A DNA stretch of 39,571 nucleotides, from the NCBI GenBank assembly GCA_944383825.1, contig CALWRA010000027.1, positions 1-39,571 of the forward strand. The letters run 5' to 3'. This document shows, one piece after another, positions 18,205 through 27,302 of this stretch. How positions within the stretch are numbered: position 1 is the stretch's first letter; each line of letters opens with the position of its first letter. The notes below the pieces were generated by a model. It had not been told where the DNA came from. It made no database searches and was given only the letters and a program-made list of their open reading frames with translations. The translations under genes and the position numbers were made by a program. Source of the DNA: an uncultured Acetatifactor sp. (lineage in GTDB: Bacteria > Bacillota > Clostridia > Lachnospirales > Lachnospiraceae).

Positions 18205-19315
18205 ATGGTTGAACTGGATAACATGAAATCAGAAATTTTATCTTACGAAACTCCATTAGCGGAAGTGAGGGATTCACTTTGACCTGGCTAACAAGTCAAA
18301 GCGAATAGAAGAACTGGAAACGGAAATGGAGGCTCCGGGCTTTTGGGATGATCCGGACCGTTCCAACAAGCAGATGAAGGAATTGAAAAATCTGAAAGAC
18401 ACTGTTGAGGAATATAACAAGCTGTCCACTCAATATGAAGATATTCTTACGCTGATTGAGCTGGGATACGAGGAAAACGACGAGGAAATGGTGAAGGAAA
18501 TCCGCAGCGATCTGGATGAGTTTATCAGGGACTTGGAAGAGCTGCGCATAGGCACGCTTCTTTCGGGAGAGTATGACAAGTGCAATGCTATTTTAAAGCT
18601 CAATGCGGGAGCCGGAGGCACCGAGAGCTGCGACTGGTGCGGCATGCTTTACCGTATGTATACCAGATGGGCGGAGAGAAAGGGCTTTGCCATAGAGGTG
18701 CTGGATTATCTTGACGGGGACGAGGCGGGCATTAAGTCGGTGACCTTTCAGGTCAATGGGCTGAATGCCTATGGCTATTTAAAGTCTGAGAAGGGAGTGC
18801 ACCGTCTGGTGCGTATTTCCCCCTTTAACGCCCAGGGAAAACGCCAGACCTCCTTTGTGTCGCTGGATGTTATGCCGGAAATCGAGGAAGATCTGGATGT
18901 GGAAATTGACGAAAAGGACTTGCGAATTGATACCTATCGAAGTAGCGGCGCCGGAGGACAGCACATCAATAAAACCTCATCGGCAATCAGAATCACTCAT
19001 ATTCCAACAGGTACGGTGGTGCAGTGTCAGAATGAGCGCAGCCAGTTTCAAAACAAGGATAAGGCCATGCAGATGCTCAAGGCAAAGCTGTATCTGCTGA
19101 AAAAGGAAGCAAACGTGGAAAAGCTTTCGGATATCAGAGGAGAAGTAAAGGAGATCGGCTGGGGCAGTCAGATACGTTCTTATGTGCTGCAGCCCTATAC
19201 GATGGTAAAGGACCACAGAACCGAGGTGGAAACAGGAAATGTGGATTCGGTGCTGGATGGCAATTTGGATCCTTTTATAAACGGTTATCTAAAATGGATC
19301 AGCGTGTCACGCTGA
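18205..19315 (+). CDS. prfB: Peptide chain release factor 2 with programmed +1 frameshift
   Basis: RF2 ends translation at UGA and UAA. The first 25 codons start at ATG 18205 (AGAGGTG upstream) and run to an in-frame TGA at 18280-18282. A +1 shift then reads GAC and continues to 19315, giving 369 residues. Both parts together match RF2 length. The SPF stop-recognition motif (about 205) and GGQ (250-252, in SGAGGQHINKTSS) fall at the classical positions. The interruption is therefore the conserved autoregulatory site of prfB, not a mutation: low RF2 favours frameshifting. The stop codon lies inside a terminator stem. Confidence 0.97.
18268..18283 (+). promoter_or_regulatory. prfB programmed frameshift site
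   Basis: AGG, a short spacer, then CTT TGA C. The peptidyl-tRNA slips from CUU to UUU when the UGA is read slowly. GTGAGG acts as the internal SD-like stimulator. The layout matches known bacterial prfB sites. Confidence 0.93.
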
Positions 19316-19324
19316 TCCATTTTT
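19291..19324. terminator. Bidirectional terminator shared by prfB and the DUF975 operon
   Basis: Arms AAAATGGATCAGCGTG (19291-19306) and CACGCTGATCCATTTT (19309-19324) are perfectly complementary, with A- and T-runs at the ends. The prfB stop codon (19313-19315) is within the right arm. The convergent DUF975 gene ends 12 bp further on. Confidence 0.88.
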
Positions 19325-19335
19325 CACGGACGCTT

Positions 19336-20121
19336 TTATGGCGCTGTCGGAAATTTTTCCGTCTTTTCCGGGGAGCTCATTAAATCCAGAAAAAATGCAG
19401 TGGAAGTCATATACATATATGGCATCAGCCACAGAAAACCGATACCGAAAGATAAAAGACACAAAAGTATTAGCGGAAGAAAGCTCATCTGAATGTAAAA
19501 TAATCTGCGCTTATGTCCTTTCATAAGCCGGATGCTGAGTTTTAAGGAATCCCGAGCGCTTCTGTCGGGAAAGTCAAGCATCAGGTAGAAGGTCTGAGAA
19601 AGGCTTAAAGACAATGGAATGTATATTGTGAGTCCGATTCCCAGAGAGATCAGAGCTCCAGTGCTCCATGCACTGTTTTGCGTGTTCAAAAACAACTCCA
19701 GGAACAGCTGGCTGGGAGTCAGGCAAACAGTGTTCAAAAGAGTGAAAACAGCAGAAACCCCAAGAGCCTTGTTGGACTGGCGCTGAAAGCCATAGAACAG
19801 ATCCGCTGCGGAAAAGGGCTGTCCGCAGGCGACATTCAGAAAAAACAAGGAAAGACCCAGCTCAAATACGCCCAGGACTATGGATATCACTAGGGATAAC
19901 AGGAAAAAAACAACGGACAGAACCGTTACGGCAGCTGTCTGTTGCGTCATTGCGTATACTGCGGTTTCCGTCATGGAAGCAATATTTGACACAAGAAAGG
20001 AGACGGCAAAAGAGATGAGGCTGCTCAAAAAGGTAACCAGAACAGCGCTGCCGTATTTCCCGGTCAGTTTATCTTTTGCCGCATTTTTAAGCTGTGAGCT
20101 GGTTTGGTATCGTGCTGACAT
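19336..20121 (-). CDS. DUF975-family integral membrane protein
   Basis: About 261 residues with five to six hydrophobic segments, for example YGSAVLVTFLSSLISFAVSF, LSVVFFLLSLVISIVLGVFE and PLILLCLLSFGIGFLWLMPY. The N-terminal SQLKNAAKDKLTGKYG and the YMTSTAFFLDLM end are typical of DUF975. The family has no established function. GGGAGA lies about nine bases before the ATG at 20121; the ATG at 20136 lacks a site. It is the last of three closely spaced minus-strand genes. Confidence 0.85.
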   Translation of the reverse strand: MSARYQTSSQLKNAAKDKLTGKYGSAVLVTFLSSLISFAVSFLVSNIASMTETAVYAMTQQTAAVTVLSVVFFLLSLVISIVLGVFELGLSLFFLNVACGQPFSAADLFYGFQRQSNKALGVSAVFTLLNTVCLTPSQLFLELFLNTQNSAWSTGALISLGIGLTIYIPLSLSLSQTFYLMLDFPDRSARDSLKLSIRLMKGHKRRLFYIQMSFLPLILLCLLSFGIGFLWLMPYMYMTSTAFFLDLMSSPEKTEKFPTAP

Positions 20122-20137
20122 TGCTTTGTCTCCCATG

Positions 20138-20620
20138 TTATATGGTATAGTTGGCGTGCATTCCGGTATATTTGATCCGGTCGGCAGCCTTTAGATCCTG
20201 CTGATAAGGATTTTTTTCATTATAGTATTTGATCTGCGTTCTGGTGGTGCCTCCTGAAACATAGGAGCGCCCGCATTCCGGACAGATGTCCGTGTGTATG
20301 GTTACGGAGGCAGACAGAACCCGTCCGTTGCCGGCGGCCGCCTTGGAATAGGCGTTGGTCACATGCTCCTGCTCGTGGGAACGGACTGCGGAGGGAGCAG
20401 ACTGAGGGGATATATGCGAAGGCGTTTTAAAAGAAACGGCTTCGTTGGAGCCGTCCATATATTTGCGGTTTTTGCAGGTCTGGCATTCTCCTGTCTCTTC
20501 GCCCCGAACCTGTCCCGGCGTTTCTCCCTGCCCCCTGACTTTTCCGGCGAAGCCTGCCTCCCATGTCTGTCCCTGGGGGGAAATGCCTGTTCCGATGTTG
20601 CTTATGAACCAATAAGACAT
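20138..20620 (-). CDS. Small HEXXH protein with two CxxC pairs (putative metalloprotease-like)
   Basis: 160 residues. The core carries CQTC (46-49), KNRKYMDGSNEAVSFKTP, VRSHEQEHVTNAYSKA with an H82-E-x-x-H86 zinc-protease-type motif, and CPECGRSYVSGGTT (113-126). The pattern resembles the clostridial SprA-related putative metalloprotease proteins, whose function is unknown. No signal peptide or membrane helix is visible; the N-terminal ~45 residues are Gly/Gln/Glu-rich. GGAGAAGGA precedes the start. It ends 16 bp before the DUF975 start and follows another membrane-protein gene by 30 bp, so a joint transcript is likely. Protease activity is an inference from the motif. Confidence 0.75.
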   Translation of the reverse strand: MSYWFISNIGTGISPQGQTWEAGFAGKVRGQGETPGQVRGEETGECQTCKNRKYMDGSNEAVSFKTPSHISPQSAPSAVRSHEQEHVTNAYSKAAAGNGRVLSASVTIHTDICPECGRSYVSGGTTRTQIKYYNEKNPYQQDLKAADRIKYTGMHANYTI

Positions 20621-20650
20621 AAAATCCTTCTCCTTTTCTTTTTTAGATTC

Positions 20651-21103
20651 TTATTCTTCAAAAGTAATCCCATAATACTGTTCCATAAATTCCTCAAAAT
20701 CCATGCCGAATGTCTGCTGGTAGAGGACATTCATCTGATTGCGGAAGTTTTCGTTCCGCATACGGGCAGGCAGGGTGACGAAAGTGAATACAATCATTGC
20801 TATTGCTGAAAGAATCCCTGCGCAGGAAAGCCAAATTCCAGCCTTGCTTGTGGGCTTCATTTTTTTGCCTGAACGATAAGTCAGAATCGCAAACAGTATG
20901 CCCAAAGCACCAAGAGGAAGCGATAGCACTCCGGTACAGGCAACGGTCAGGGATATTAACCCGCAGATGAGAGAAGCATATTCAAAGCCTCGTCCTTTAT
21001 GGGGACTGTGGGTGGGCTGATTATAATAGCTGCTGTGGGAAGCGTTGCTGTTCCAGCGGTCCCAGCCGTTTGTATTGCCGTTGTAATCCATATCCGCATC
21101 CAT
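20651..21103 (-). CDS. DUF4190-like two-helix membrane protein
   Basis: 150 residues. The N-terminal ~40 residues are polar, rich in Asn, Ser and Tyr. Two hydrophobic segments follow (YASLICGLISLTVACTGVLS with LPLGALGILFAILTY, and KAGIWLSCAGILSAIAMIVF), then a charged tail with FEEFMEQYYGITFEE. This layout matches DUF4190-type proteins of no known role. The SD for 21103 is imperfect (GGAAAGG very close), so the start may be off by a few residues. It is the first gene of the three-gene set. Confidence 0.75.
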   Translation of the reverse strand: MDADMDYNGNTNGWDRWNSNASHSSYYNQPTHSPHKGRGFEYASLICGLISLTVACTGVLSLPLGALGILFAILTYRSGKKMKPTSKAGIWLSCAGILSAIAMIVFTFVTLPARMRNENFRNQMNVLYQQTFGMDFEEFMEQYYGITFEE

Positions 21104-21216
21104 ACCTTTCCAACTATTTTCATTCCCTTATACTCTATCATTTTTTGCTGGATTAATCAATTGTTTTCCAGTATAATATAACGGAGTCCGCTGAAGCGGG
21201 CAGGGAGGTTATAAGC

Positions 21217-23628
21217 ATGGATATTTTGCAGAAGCTCGAGGAAGAGTTAGGCGTTGAGAAATGGCAGGTGGAGGCCGCTGTAAAGCTCATTGATGAAGGC
21301 AATACCATTCCCTTTATTTCCCGATACAGGAAAGAGGCGACGGGTTCTTTAAACGATGAGCAGCTGAGAAATTTGAATGAGAGACTTGCGTATCTGCGCA
21401 GTCTGGAGGAAAAAAAGGAGCAGGTGCTTGGAAGCATAGAGGAGCAGGGGAAGCTTACCGAAGAGCTCAGGGAGAAAATCGTGGCTGCACAGACCCTTGT
21501 GGTAGTGGAGGATCTGTATCGCCCGTTTCGGCCCAAAAGAAAGACCAGGGCCAGTATGGCAAAAGAAAAGGGACTGCAGGGGCTGGCGGATTTTATTCTG
21601 GAGCAGACAGCGGACAAGCCTCTTGAGGAGGAAGCTGAAAAATACATTTCACCGGAAAAAGAGGTTTTGGATGTTCGGATGGCTCTGCAGGGAGCGGAGG
21701 ATATTATTGCCGAGAGCATTTCCGACGAAGCCGATTACCGGCTGTATATCCGTAATGTCACTATGGAGGAAGGGGTGATTGCGAGTACGGCCAAAGATGA
21801 AAAGGTTCAGAGCGTTTACGAGATGTACTATGATTTTGAGGAGCCTGCGAAAAAGATTGCAGGCCACCGGGTGCTGGCTCTGAACAGGGGAGAAGCGGAA
21901 AAAGTGTTGGCTGTAAAAGTGAATGCTCCGGTAGAGCGGATTTTACAGTATCTCGGGAAAAAAATTATTACCTCCCAAAATGTTTATACCACCCCTGCGC
22001 TTCAGGAGGCCATAAAAGACAGCTATGACAGATTAATAGCGCCCGCGATTGAAAGGGAAATCCGCAATGAGCTGACGGAAAAGGCCGAGAACGGCGCCAT
22101 TGCGGTATTTGGTAAAAATTTGGAGCAACTGCTCCTGCAGCCTCCCATCGCGGGAAAAGTGGTGCTGGGCTGGGATCCTGCCTTCCGCACAGGCTGTAAG
22201 CTGGCTGTAGTCGACCCTACCGGCAAGGTTCTGGACACAAAAGTAATTTATCCCACGGCTCCTCAGAATAGGGTAAAGGAAGCCAAGGCGGAGCTGAAGA
22301 GGCTGATTGAGAAATACCATGTGGATCTGATTTCAGTGGGGAACGGAACTGCTTCCAGGGAATCGGAGCAGGTGATTGTGGAGCTGATTAAGGAGCTGAA
22401 CAGACCGGTGCAGTATGTAATCGTCAATGAGGCGGGGGCATCCGTTTATTCCGCCAGCAAGCTGGCCACGGAGGAATTTCCCCATTTTGATGTAGGGCAG
22501 CGCAGTGCGGCGTCCATTGCCAGGAGAATTCAGGATCCGTTGGCTGAATTGGTCAAAATTGATCCCAAGTCCATCGGAGTGGGACAGTATCAGCACGATA
22601 TGAATCAGAAGAAGCTGAATGACGCCTTAAACGGCGTGGTGGAGGACTGCGTAAACAAGGTGGGCGTGGATCTGAATACAGCCTCGGCTTCTTTGCTGGA
22701 GTATATTTCCGGCATCAATAAAACTATAGCAAAAAATATTGTGGATTATCGGGAAAACAACGGACGTTTTACAGACAGAAAGCAACTGCTGAAGGTGGCA
22801 AAGCTGGGGCCCAAAGCATTTGAACAGTGCGCAGGCTTTATGAGGATTGCAGACGGGGATAATCCTCTTGACGCCACCAGCGTCCACCCCGAGTCTTATG
22901 ATGCGGCGTTGAAGCTTTTGGATAAGCTGGGAATGACCTTGGAGGATGTAAAAAAGGCCCAGAAAAAAGCGAGGGCCGATGCAGCGGTTCCAAAGAGCGG
23001 CACAATCGACAGGGGAAGCGCGGGAGCTGGCTCTGGGGAAAATGAGCGCAGAGGGAAAAGGCCGTCTCAGGTTACGGTGAGAAATACAAATACCGCCATG
23101 GGCAGAGCGCTTGCGGCGGCCGTAGGAGGCATGGTTCTGGATAAGGACCGTACAGGACATAAAGGCAGAGAAGGAAAAGAACCCATGCAGAATGCCCGTA
23201 TCCATAGAGAGATTTCCGGCCTGGAAAGCCGCATCAAGGATAAAAAGCTTCTGGCCCGGGAGCTGGGAATCGGGGAAATTACCCTGACGGACATTTTGAA
23301 GGAGCTGGAAAAGCCCGCAAGAGATCCCAGGGAGGATATGCCCCGTCCCATACTGCGCAGCGATGTGCTGGATATGAAGGATTTAAAGCCAGGCATGATC
23401 CTAAAAGGGACGGTGAGAAATGTAATTGATTTCGGCGTGTTTGTGGATATTGGAGTACACCAGGATGGACTGGTGCACATTTCTCAAATTACCGATCGTT
23501 ATATCAAACATCCGCTGGAGGCCGTCAGTGTGGGAGACGTGGTGGAGGTACAGGTTCTTGATGTGGACGCGCCCAAAAAACGGATTTCACTGACTATGAA
23601 GATACAGGCGGCGCATTCGAAAGGGTGA
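21217..23628 (+). CDS. tex: Tex-family RNA-binding transcription accessory protein
   Basis: 803 residues. The order is the Tex N-terminal helical part (VEAAVKLIDEGNTIPFISRY), a YqgF/RNase H-like domain (VVLGWDPAFRTGCKLAVVD), a helix-hairpin-helix region (LLEYISGINKTIAKNIVDYR) and a C-terminal S1 RNA-binding domain (GMILKGTVRNVIDFGVFVDI). Tex proteins bind RNA and affect transcription; the details are poorly known. The start at 21217 follows GGGAGG. A charged, Gly/Arg-rich stretch of about 80 residues (about 585-665) between the HhH and S1 domains makes it longer than many homologues. A TATAAT at 21172-21177 is a likely -10. Confidence 0.96.
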   Translation: MDILQKLEEELGVEKWQVEAAVKLIDEGNTIPFISRYRKEATGSLNDEQLRNLNERLAYLRSLEEKKEQVLGSIEEQGKLTEELREKIVAAQTLVVVEDLYRPFRPKRKTRASMAKEKGLQGLADFILEQTADKPLEEEAEKYISPEKEVLDVRMALQGAEDIIAESISDEADYRLYIRNVTMEEGVIASTAKDEKVQSVYEMYYDFEEPAKKIAGHRVLALNRGEAEKVLAVKVNAPVERILQYLGKKIITSQNVYTTPALQEAIKDSYDRLIAPAIEREIRNELTEKAENGAIAVFGKNLEQLLLQPPIAGKVVLGWDPAFRTGCKLAVVDPTGKVLDTKVIYPTAPQNRVKEAKAELKRLIEKYHVDLISVGNGTASRESEQVIVELIKELNRPVQYVIVNEAGASVYSASKLATEEFPHFDVGQRSAASIARRIQDPLAELVKIDPKSIGVGQYQHDMNQKKLNDALNGVVEDCVNKVGVDLNTASASLLEYISGINKTIAKNIVDYRENNGRFTDRKQLLKVAKLGPKAFEQCAGFMRIADGDNPLDATSVHPESYDAALKLLDKLGMTLEDVKKAQKKARADAAVPKSGTIDRGSAGAGSGENERRGKRPSQVTVRNTNTAMGRALAAAVGGMVLDKDRTGHKGREGKEPMQNARIHREISGLESRIKDKKLLARELGIGEITLTDILKELEKPARDPREDMPRPILRSDVLDMKDLKPGMILKGTVRNVIDFGVFVDIGVHQDGLVHISQITDRYIKHPLEAVSVGDVVEVQVLDVDAPKKRISLTMKIQAAHSKG

Positions 23629-23652
23629 AAGCCGCTTGAAAGCAAATGACGG

Positions 23653-23681
23653 TTGACATTTCTTTCACAACAGAGTAATAT
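23653..23681 (+). promoter_or_regulatory. Promoter of the ribU riboswitch transcript
   Basis: TTGACA (23653-23658), 17 bases, TAATAT (23676-23681). It lies about 50 bp upstream of the FMN aptamer. Confidence 0.6.
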
Positions 23682-23730
23682 TTTCACAGAAGGCGCTCTA
23701 TGCCATTCAGGGCGCCCGGCATAAGAAAGT

Positions 23731-23893
23731 TCTTCGGGGTTGGGTGAAATTCCCTACTGGCGGTAAGCGTTTTGCGGTTGGCAAAGGGCGAGTCCGCGAC
23801 CCGCACGGCAGCTTGGATAAAAGGCGGGCGCTGTGCGGCTGATTCGGTGAGAATCCGAGACCAACAGTAAAGTCTGGATGAAAGAAGAAATGC
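23731..23893 (+). promoter_or_regulatory. FMN riboswitch (RFN element)
   Basis: The conserved RFN blocks appear in order: TTCGGGGTTGGGTGAAATTC, CCTACTGGCGGT, GAGTCCGCGACCCG, CTGATTCGGTGAGAATCCG, then AGACCAACAGTAAAGTCTGG and ATGAAAGAAG. It precedes a terminator and ribU. FMN binding should end transcription and so reduce riboflavin uptake when FMN is plentiful. Confidence 0.97.
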
Positions 23894-23933
23894 CTTTGGG
23901 CAGCAGTACATAACGAAGGTTATGTTTCTTTGG

Positions 23934-23964
23934 AAACCCCGGATTGAAAGATCCGGGGTTTTTT
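23934..23964 (+). terminator. Riboswitch-controlled intrinsic terminator
   Basis: AAACCCCGGAT (23934-23944) and ATCCGGGGTTT (23951-23961) form an eleven-base-pair stem followed by more T. A smaller hairpin, CATAAC/GTTATG (23909-23924), lies between it and the aptamer and could be part of the switching region. Confidence 0.9.
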
Positions 23965-24035
23965 CCGGAAGAATTTTCCTGCAAAAACATAGAGACTTTC
24001 ACGGGAGGAGAGCCTCGGAAATGGAGGAAAATACT

Positions 24036-24773
24036 ATGAATGGTTTGTTTCAAAGTGTGGCGCAGAATGTTGTTTTTGTGCTGGAGTTTCTGGCTGTAAT
24101 AGCCATTTTGTTTGCAGCCGCCCTTTTTTTGGAAAAGGCAGCTCAGAAAAAGAGGGGAGTAAGGGAGACTGTTTTTACCACCAGAAAAATGGCTATGGTG
24201 GGAATGTTTTCGGCTGTGGCGATGATTCTGCATATTCTTGATTTTCCGCTTCCCTTCGCCCCCAGTTTTTATAAGCTGGATTTCAGCGAGCTTCCTATAT
24301 TGGTGGGCACCTTTGCCTTTGGTCCGGCGGCAGGAGTCATGATGGAATTTATTAAAATTCTGCTCAAGCTTCTGGTAAAGGGTACATCCACCGCATTTGT
24401 GGGAGATCTGGCAAATTTTGTGGTGGGATGCAGTCTGATTTTGCCCGCCTCTGCAATCTATGTCTTTCGGAAAAACAAAAGGAGCGCAGTTTTGGGCTGC
24501 GTGGCGGGAACCATTATTATGACCGCCTTCGGCACGGCTTTTAATGCGGTGTATCTGTTGCCGGCTTTTTCTGAGTTATATGGCATGCCATTGGAATCCA
24601 TACTGGAAATGGGAGCAGCCGTAAATCCCTTTGTGTCGGAGGGAAGCGTGGTCTCCTTTGTGGCGGCCTGCGTAGCGCCTTTGAATTTGCTCAAAGGAAC
24701 TGCGGTGTCGGTCGTTACGCTGCTTATTTATAAGCCTCTGAGTCCCATTATCAAGACGGGGCACAGGATGTAG
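24036..24773 (+). CDS. ribU: Riboflavin ECF transporter substrate-binding subunit RibU
   Basis: About 245 residues with six predicted membrane helices. It binds riboflavin and works with the EcfA/A'/T module, which is not in this window. Family segments include RKMAMVGMFSAVAMILHILD, FPLPFAPSFYKLDFSELPIL and KGTSTAFVGDLANFVVG. The FMN riboswitch directly upstream confirms the substrate. The start at 24036 has GGAGG eight bases upstream. The in-frame ATG at 24021, with GGAGGAG ten bases away, is nearly as good and would add five residues. An extra N-terminal helix precedes the core. Confidence 0.95.
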   Translation: MNGLFQSVAQNVVFVLEFLAVIAILFAAALFLEKAAQKKRGVRETVFTTRKMAMVGMFSAVAMILHILDFPLPFAPSFYKLDFSELPILVGTFAFGPAAGVMMEFIKILLKLLVKGTSTAFVGDLANFVVGCSLILPASAIYVFRKNKRSAVLGCVAGTIIMTAFGTAFNAVYLLPAFSELYGMPLESILEMGAAVNPFVSEGSVVSFVAACVAPLNLLKGTAVSVVTLLIYKPLSPIIKTGHRM

Positions 24774-24790
24774 GAAAGAGGTTATTGTCA

Positions 24791-24826
24791 AGACCGGCTT
24801 TATGTTGTCGAAGCCGGTCTGTTTTT
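24791..24826 (+). terminator. Terminator after ribU
   Basis: AGACCGGCTT (24791-24800) and AAGCCGGTCT (24811-24820) form a perfect ten-base-pair stem with a ten-base loop, followed by GTTTTT. Confidence 0.92.
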
Positions 24827-24906
24827 ATATTCTTTTCTAAAGAAAATCTTTAGAAATTTACCAATCTATTTTTCAGCTTTGCTCTATATGATATTACAGA
24901 AAGTGG

Positions 24907-24935
24907 TTGACAGAGACCAAAATGTATTGTATTAT
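24907..24935 (+). promoter_or_regulatory. Promoter of the MacAB-like operon
   Basis: TTGACA (24907-24912), 17 bases, TATTAT (24930-24935). It lies 55 bp upstream of the ATPase start. Confidence 0.75.
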
Positions 24936-24990
24936 GCAAATAGTACAGCAATACAGTAGCGCTGTGCGCCAAGGAGGAATTACATATTTT

Positions 24991-25761
24991 ATGAGCGCAT
25001 TGGTTGAAATCAAAGATGTGTGTAAGGTGTATAACCCGGGAGAAAATGAGGTCAGAGCGCTTGATCATGTGAGTGTATCCATTGACCAGGGGGAATTCGT
25101 GGCTATTATAGGCCAGTCGGGAAGCGGTAAGTCCACACTGATGAATATGCTGGGCTGTCTGGATGTTCCTTCCAGCGGTCTGTACAGGCTCCATGGGCAG
25201 AATGTGTCGGAATTGGATGACGATGAATTGTCTGACATACGCAACCGGGAGATTGGATTTATTTTTCAGGGCTTTAATCTGATTCCTAATCTGACGGCTC
25301 TGGAAAATGTGGAGCTTCCGCTGATTTACCGGGGAGTGGGTAAGTCCAAGCGGATGGAGCTGTCGAAAAAGGCTCTGGAAAAGGTGGGCCTTGGACACCG
25401 GATGGACCACAAGCCATCGGAGATGTCGGGAGGCCAGCAGCAGAGAGTTGCTATAGCGAGAGCCATAGCCCAGGCCCCGCCCATTATACTGGCCGATGAG
25501 CCTACGGGAAATCTGGATTCCCATTCCACGAAGGAGATTATGGGGATTTTAAAAGACCTTCACCGGGACGGCAGAACCGTAATACTCATCACCCATGACA
25601 ATGAGATTGCGGCCCAGGCCAGAAGGGTGATTAAAATAAAGGATGGACATATAGAGGCAGATTCTGCGTCCAAAAAAGAAAAGGAGGAGGGCGACGCAAT
25701 GAGAGCTGCCTCTCTGGAATATGAGCTGGATGCAAATACGGTAAAGGAGCAGACAATATGA
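24991..25761 (+). CDS. MacB-type ABC transporter ATPase
   Basis: 256 residues, LolD/MacB-type. Walker [10 protein letters not shown], the signature [14 protein letters not shown], Walker [13 protein letters not shown] and the H-loop ITHD are all present. An acidic, charged C-terminal tail of about 35 residues follows the usual core. The start at 24991 lies a rather long 13 bases after AAGGAGG, but upstream there is no better in-frame ATG. The gene overlaps the next by four bases (ATGA), so translation is coupled. It powers the exporter formed with the next two genes. Confidence 0.93.
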   Translation: MSALVEIKDVCKVYNPGENEVRALDHVSVSIDQGEFVAIIGQSGSGKSTLMNMLGCLDVPSSGLYRLHGQNVSELDDDELSDIRNREIGFIFQGFNLIPNLTALENVELPLIYRGVGKSKRMELSKKALEKVGLGHRMDHKPSEMSGGQQQRVAIARAIAQAPPIILADEPTGNLDSHSTKEIMGILKDLHRDGRTVILITHDNEIAAQARRVIKIKDGHIEADSASKKEKEEGDAMRAASLEYELDANTVKEQTI

Positions 25762-27293
25762 AAAAGAAGGATAAGAAGCAGGAGCAAGGAATGGCGCTGC
25801 AGGAGAACGCGGCTCCTGCGGTGAAGAAGAAAAAACGTAAAAAGGCGCCGGTGATTATAGGCGCCGTTGTGGTTTTGTTTGTGGTGGTGCGCGTGGCAGG
25901 ATGCGCGCTGACTCCTGCGGCGGCAGTGGTTGTCACCACGGTGCAGGCTCAGCGGGGAGATTTGCAGGATAGCATCAGCACCAGCGGCACTGTTGACAGC
26001 GAAGAAACAGAGATTGTATTTGCTTCAGTTTCGGGAAAATTGGGTGAGGTCAATGTTGCGGCGGGAGACGCCGTTAGCGCAGGTGACGTGCTGGTAAACT
26101 ACGACATGGAAGAAATGGAGCGAACTCTTCAACAGGCGGCACTGAATCAGCAGAAAAGCACGGCTGTTTACAACGGTGCCATGGCGGATAATTCGGAAAA
26201 TCAGGCGAAGCTGACGGAGGCAAACACGAACCTGGAAGTGCTTGACCAGCAAATAGCGGATAATAAGTCATATCTGAAGGATCTCCAGAAGCAGCTGAGC
26301 CAGAGCCAGAGAGACACCAGCAATGGCCTGGCGAATGAAAGCTACCAGCTGACGAATCGGTTAAATGATCTAAACAGTCAGCTTTCGGCTTTGGGGAGTC
26401 CTGGAGATCCGGGCTACGACGCAGCACAGGCGCAGGCGCTTTCTCAGGAAATTCAGTCGGTGAATGCGCAGATCAGCAGAAACAGCTACCTTCAGTCCGT
26501 GGCCACCTCCACTGATTACCATGCAGAGCTTCAGGAGGAAATTACGGATGTACAGGAAAGGATTGCTGACTATGAAGAATACAGGGCGGAAATGGAAAGT
26601 CAGAAAACAACCAGTGAAAACAGCATTCTGGACGCCTATGACAGAGAGAGCTACAGCGCGGATAAGCAGCTGGCAGATTTGACCTATCAGCAGGCCGAGC
26701 AGGAATATTATGAAGCCAAGCAGGGGATCAGGGCCGAATTTGACGGTATTGTGACGGAGTGCAGTGTTGTATCAGGGGCAACTGTGACGGATGGGGAGCA
26801 GCTGCTGACGCTGAAAAGCAGTCAGGATCTGAAAGTAACTTTCCAGGCTTCAAGGTATGATCTGGAAAAGCTGGAAGTAGGACAGAAAGCAGAGATTACC
26901 ATTTCAGATCATATGTACGAGGGAGAGGTAAGCAAAATCAACAGAATGGCTACCTTAAATGAATCTAACACCCCTATGGTGGGAGTAGAGATACATATTA
27001 CCAATCCCGATGACAGGATTGTTCTGGGTCTGGATGCAAAGCTGGTAATTTATACCCAGAAGGCAGAGGATGTGCTTTTGATTCCGGTGGAGGCCATCAA
27101 TGCAGACAAGGATGGAGACTTCCTGTATGTAGTAGAAAATGGTGTGGTAGTGAAAAAGAGTATTGTCTGCGGTATTTCCACCGATACCTACTCAGAAGTA
27201 ACCGAAGGAATCACGCAGGAGGATCAGATTATTTTAAGCTCCTACGCTACCATAGAAGAGGGTATGGCAGTTACCGCTGTCCCGGCCCAATAG
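25758..27293 (+). CDS. HlyD/MacA-type membrane-fusion (adaptor) protein
   Basis: 511 residues. A Lys-rich N-terminus and one membrane anchor (APVIIGAVVVLFVVVRVAG) precede a biotinyl-lipoyl-like half (DSISTSGTVDSEETEIVF and VAAGDAVSAGDVLVNYD). A long coiled-coil hairpin follows (about 115-310, Gln/Leu/Asp-rich), then the second lipoyl half (RAEFDGIVTECSVVSGATVT), a beta-barrel and the C-terminal domain. The coil is longer than in many MacA proteins. In a one-membrane cell it probably extends into the wall rather than to an outer-membrane channel. The substrate is unknown; peptides or small toxic molecules are typical. Confidence 0.9.
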   Translation: MKKKDKKQEQGMALQENAAPAVKKKKRKKAPVIIGAVVVLFVVVRVAGCALTPAAAVVVTTVQAQRGDLQDSISTSGTVDSEETEIVFASVSGKLGEVNVAAGDAVSAGDVLVNYDMEEMERTLQQAALNQQKSTAVYNGAMADNSENQAKLTEANTNLEVLDQQIADNKSYLKDLQKQLSQSQRDTSNGLANESYQLTNRLNDLNSQLSALGSPGDPGYDAAQAQALSQEIQSVNAQISRNSYLQSVATSTDYHAELQEEITDVQERIADYEEYRAEMESQKTTSENSILDAYDRESYSADKQLADLTYQQAEQEYYEAKQGIRAEFDGIVTECSVVSGATVTDGEQLLTLKSSQDLKVTFQASRYDLEKLEVGQKAEITISDHMYEGEVSKINRMATLNESNTPMVGVEIHITNPDDRIVLGLDAKLVIYTQKAEDVLLIPVEAINADKDGDFLYVVENGVVVKKSIVCGISTDTYSEVTEGITQEDQIILSSYATIEEGMAVTAVPAQ

Positions 27294-27302
27294 GAGGCTT
27301 AC

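Noticed and set aside
15422..18277. Long antisense open frames opposite secA, for example at 16148-17329
   Set aside because: They mirror secA codon usage, lack SD sites and have no recognisable domains.
18205..18326. In-frame TGA early in prfB as a pseudogene mark
   Set aside because: The CTT-TGA-C context with AGG upstream is the standard programmed frameshift, and the full RF2 motifs fall at the expected positions.
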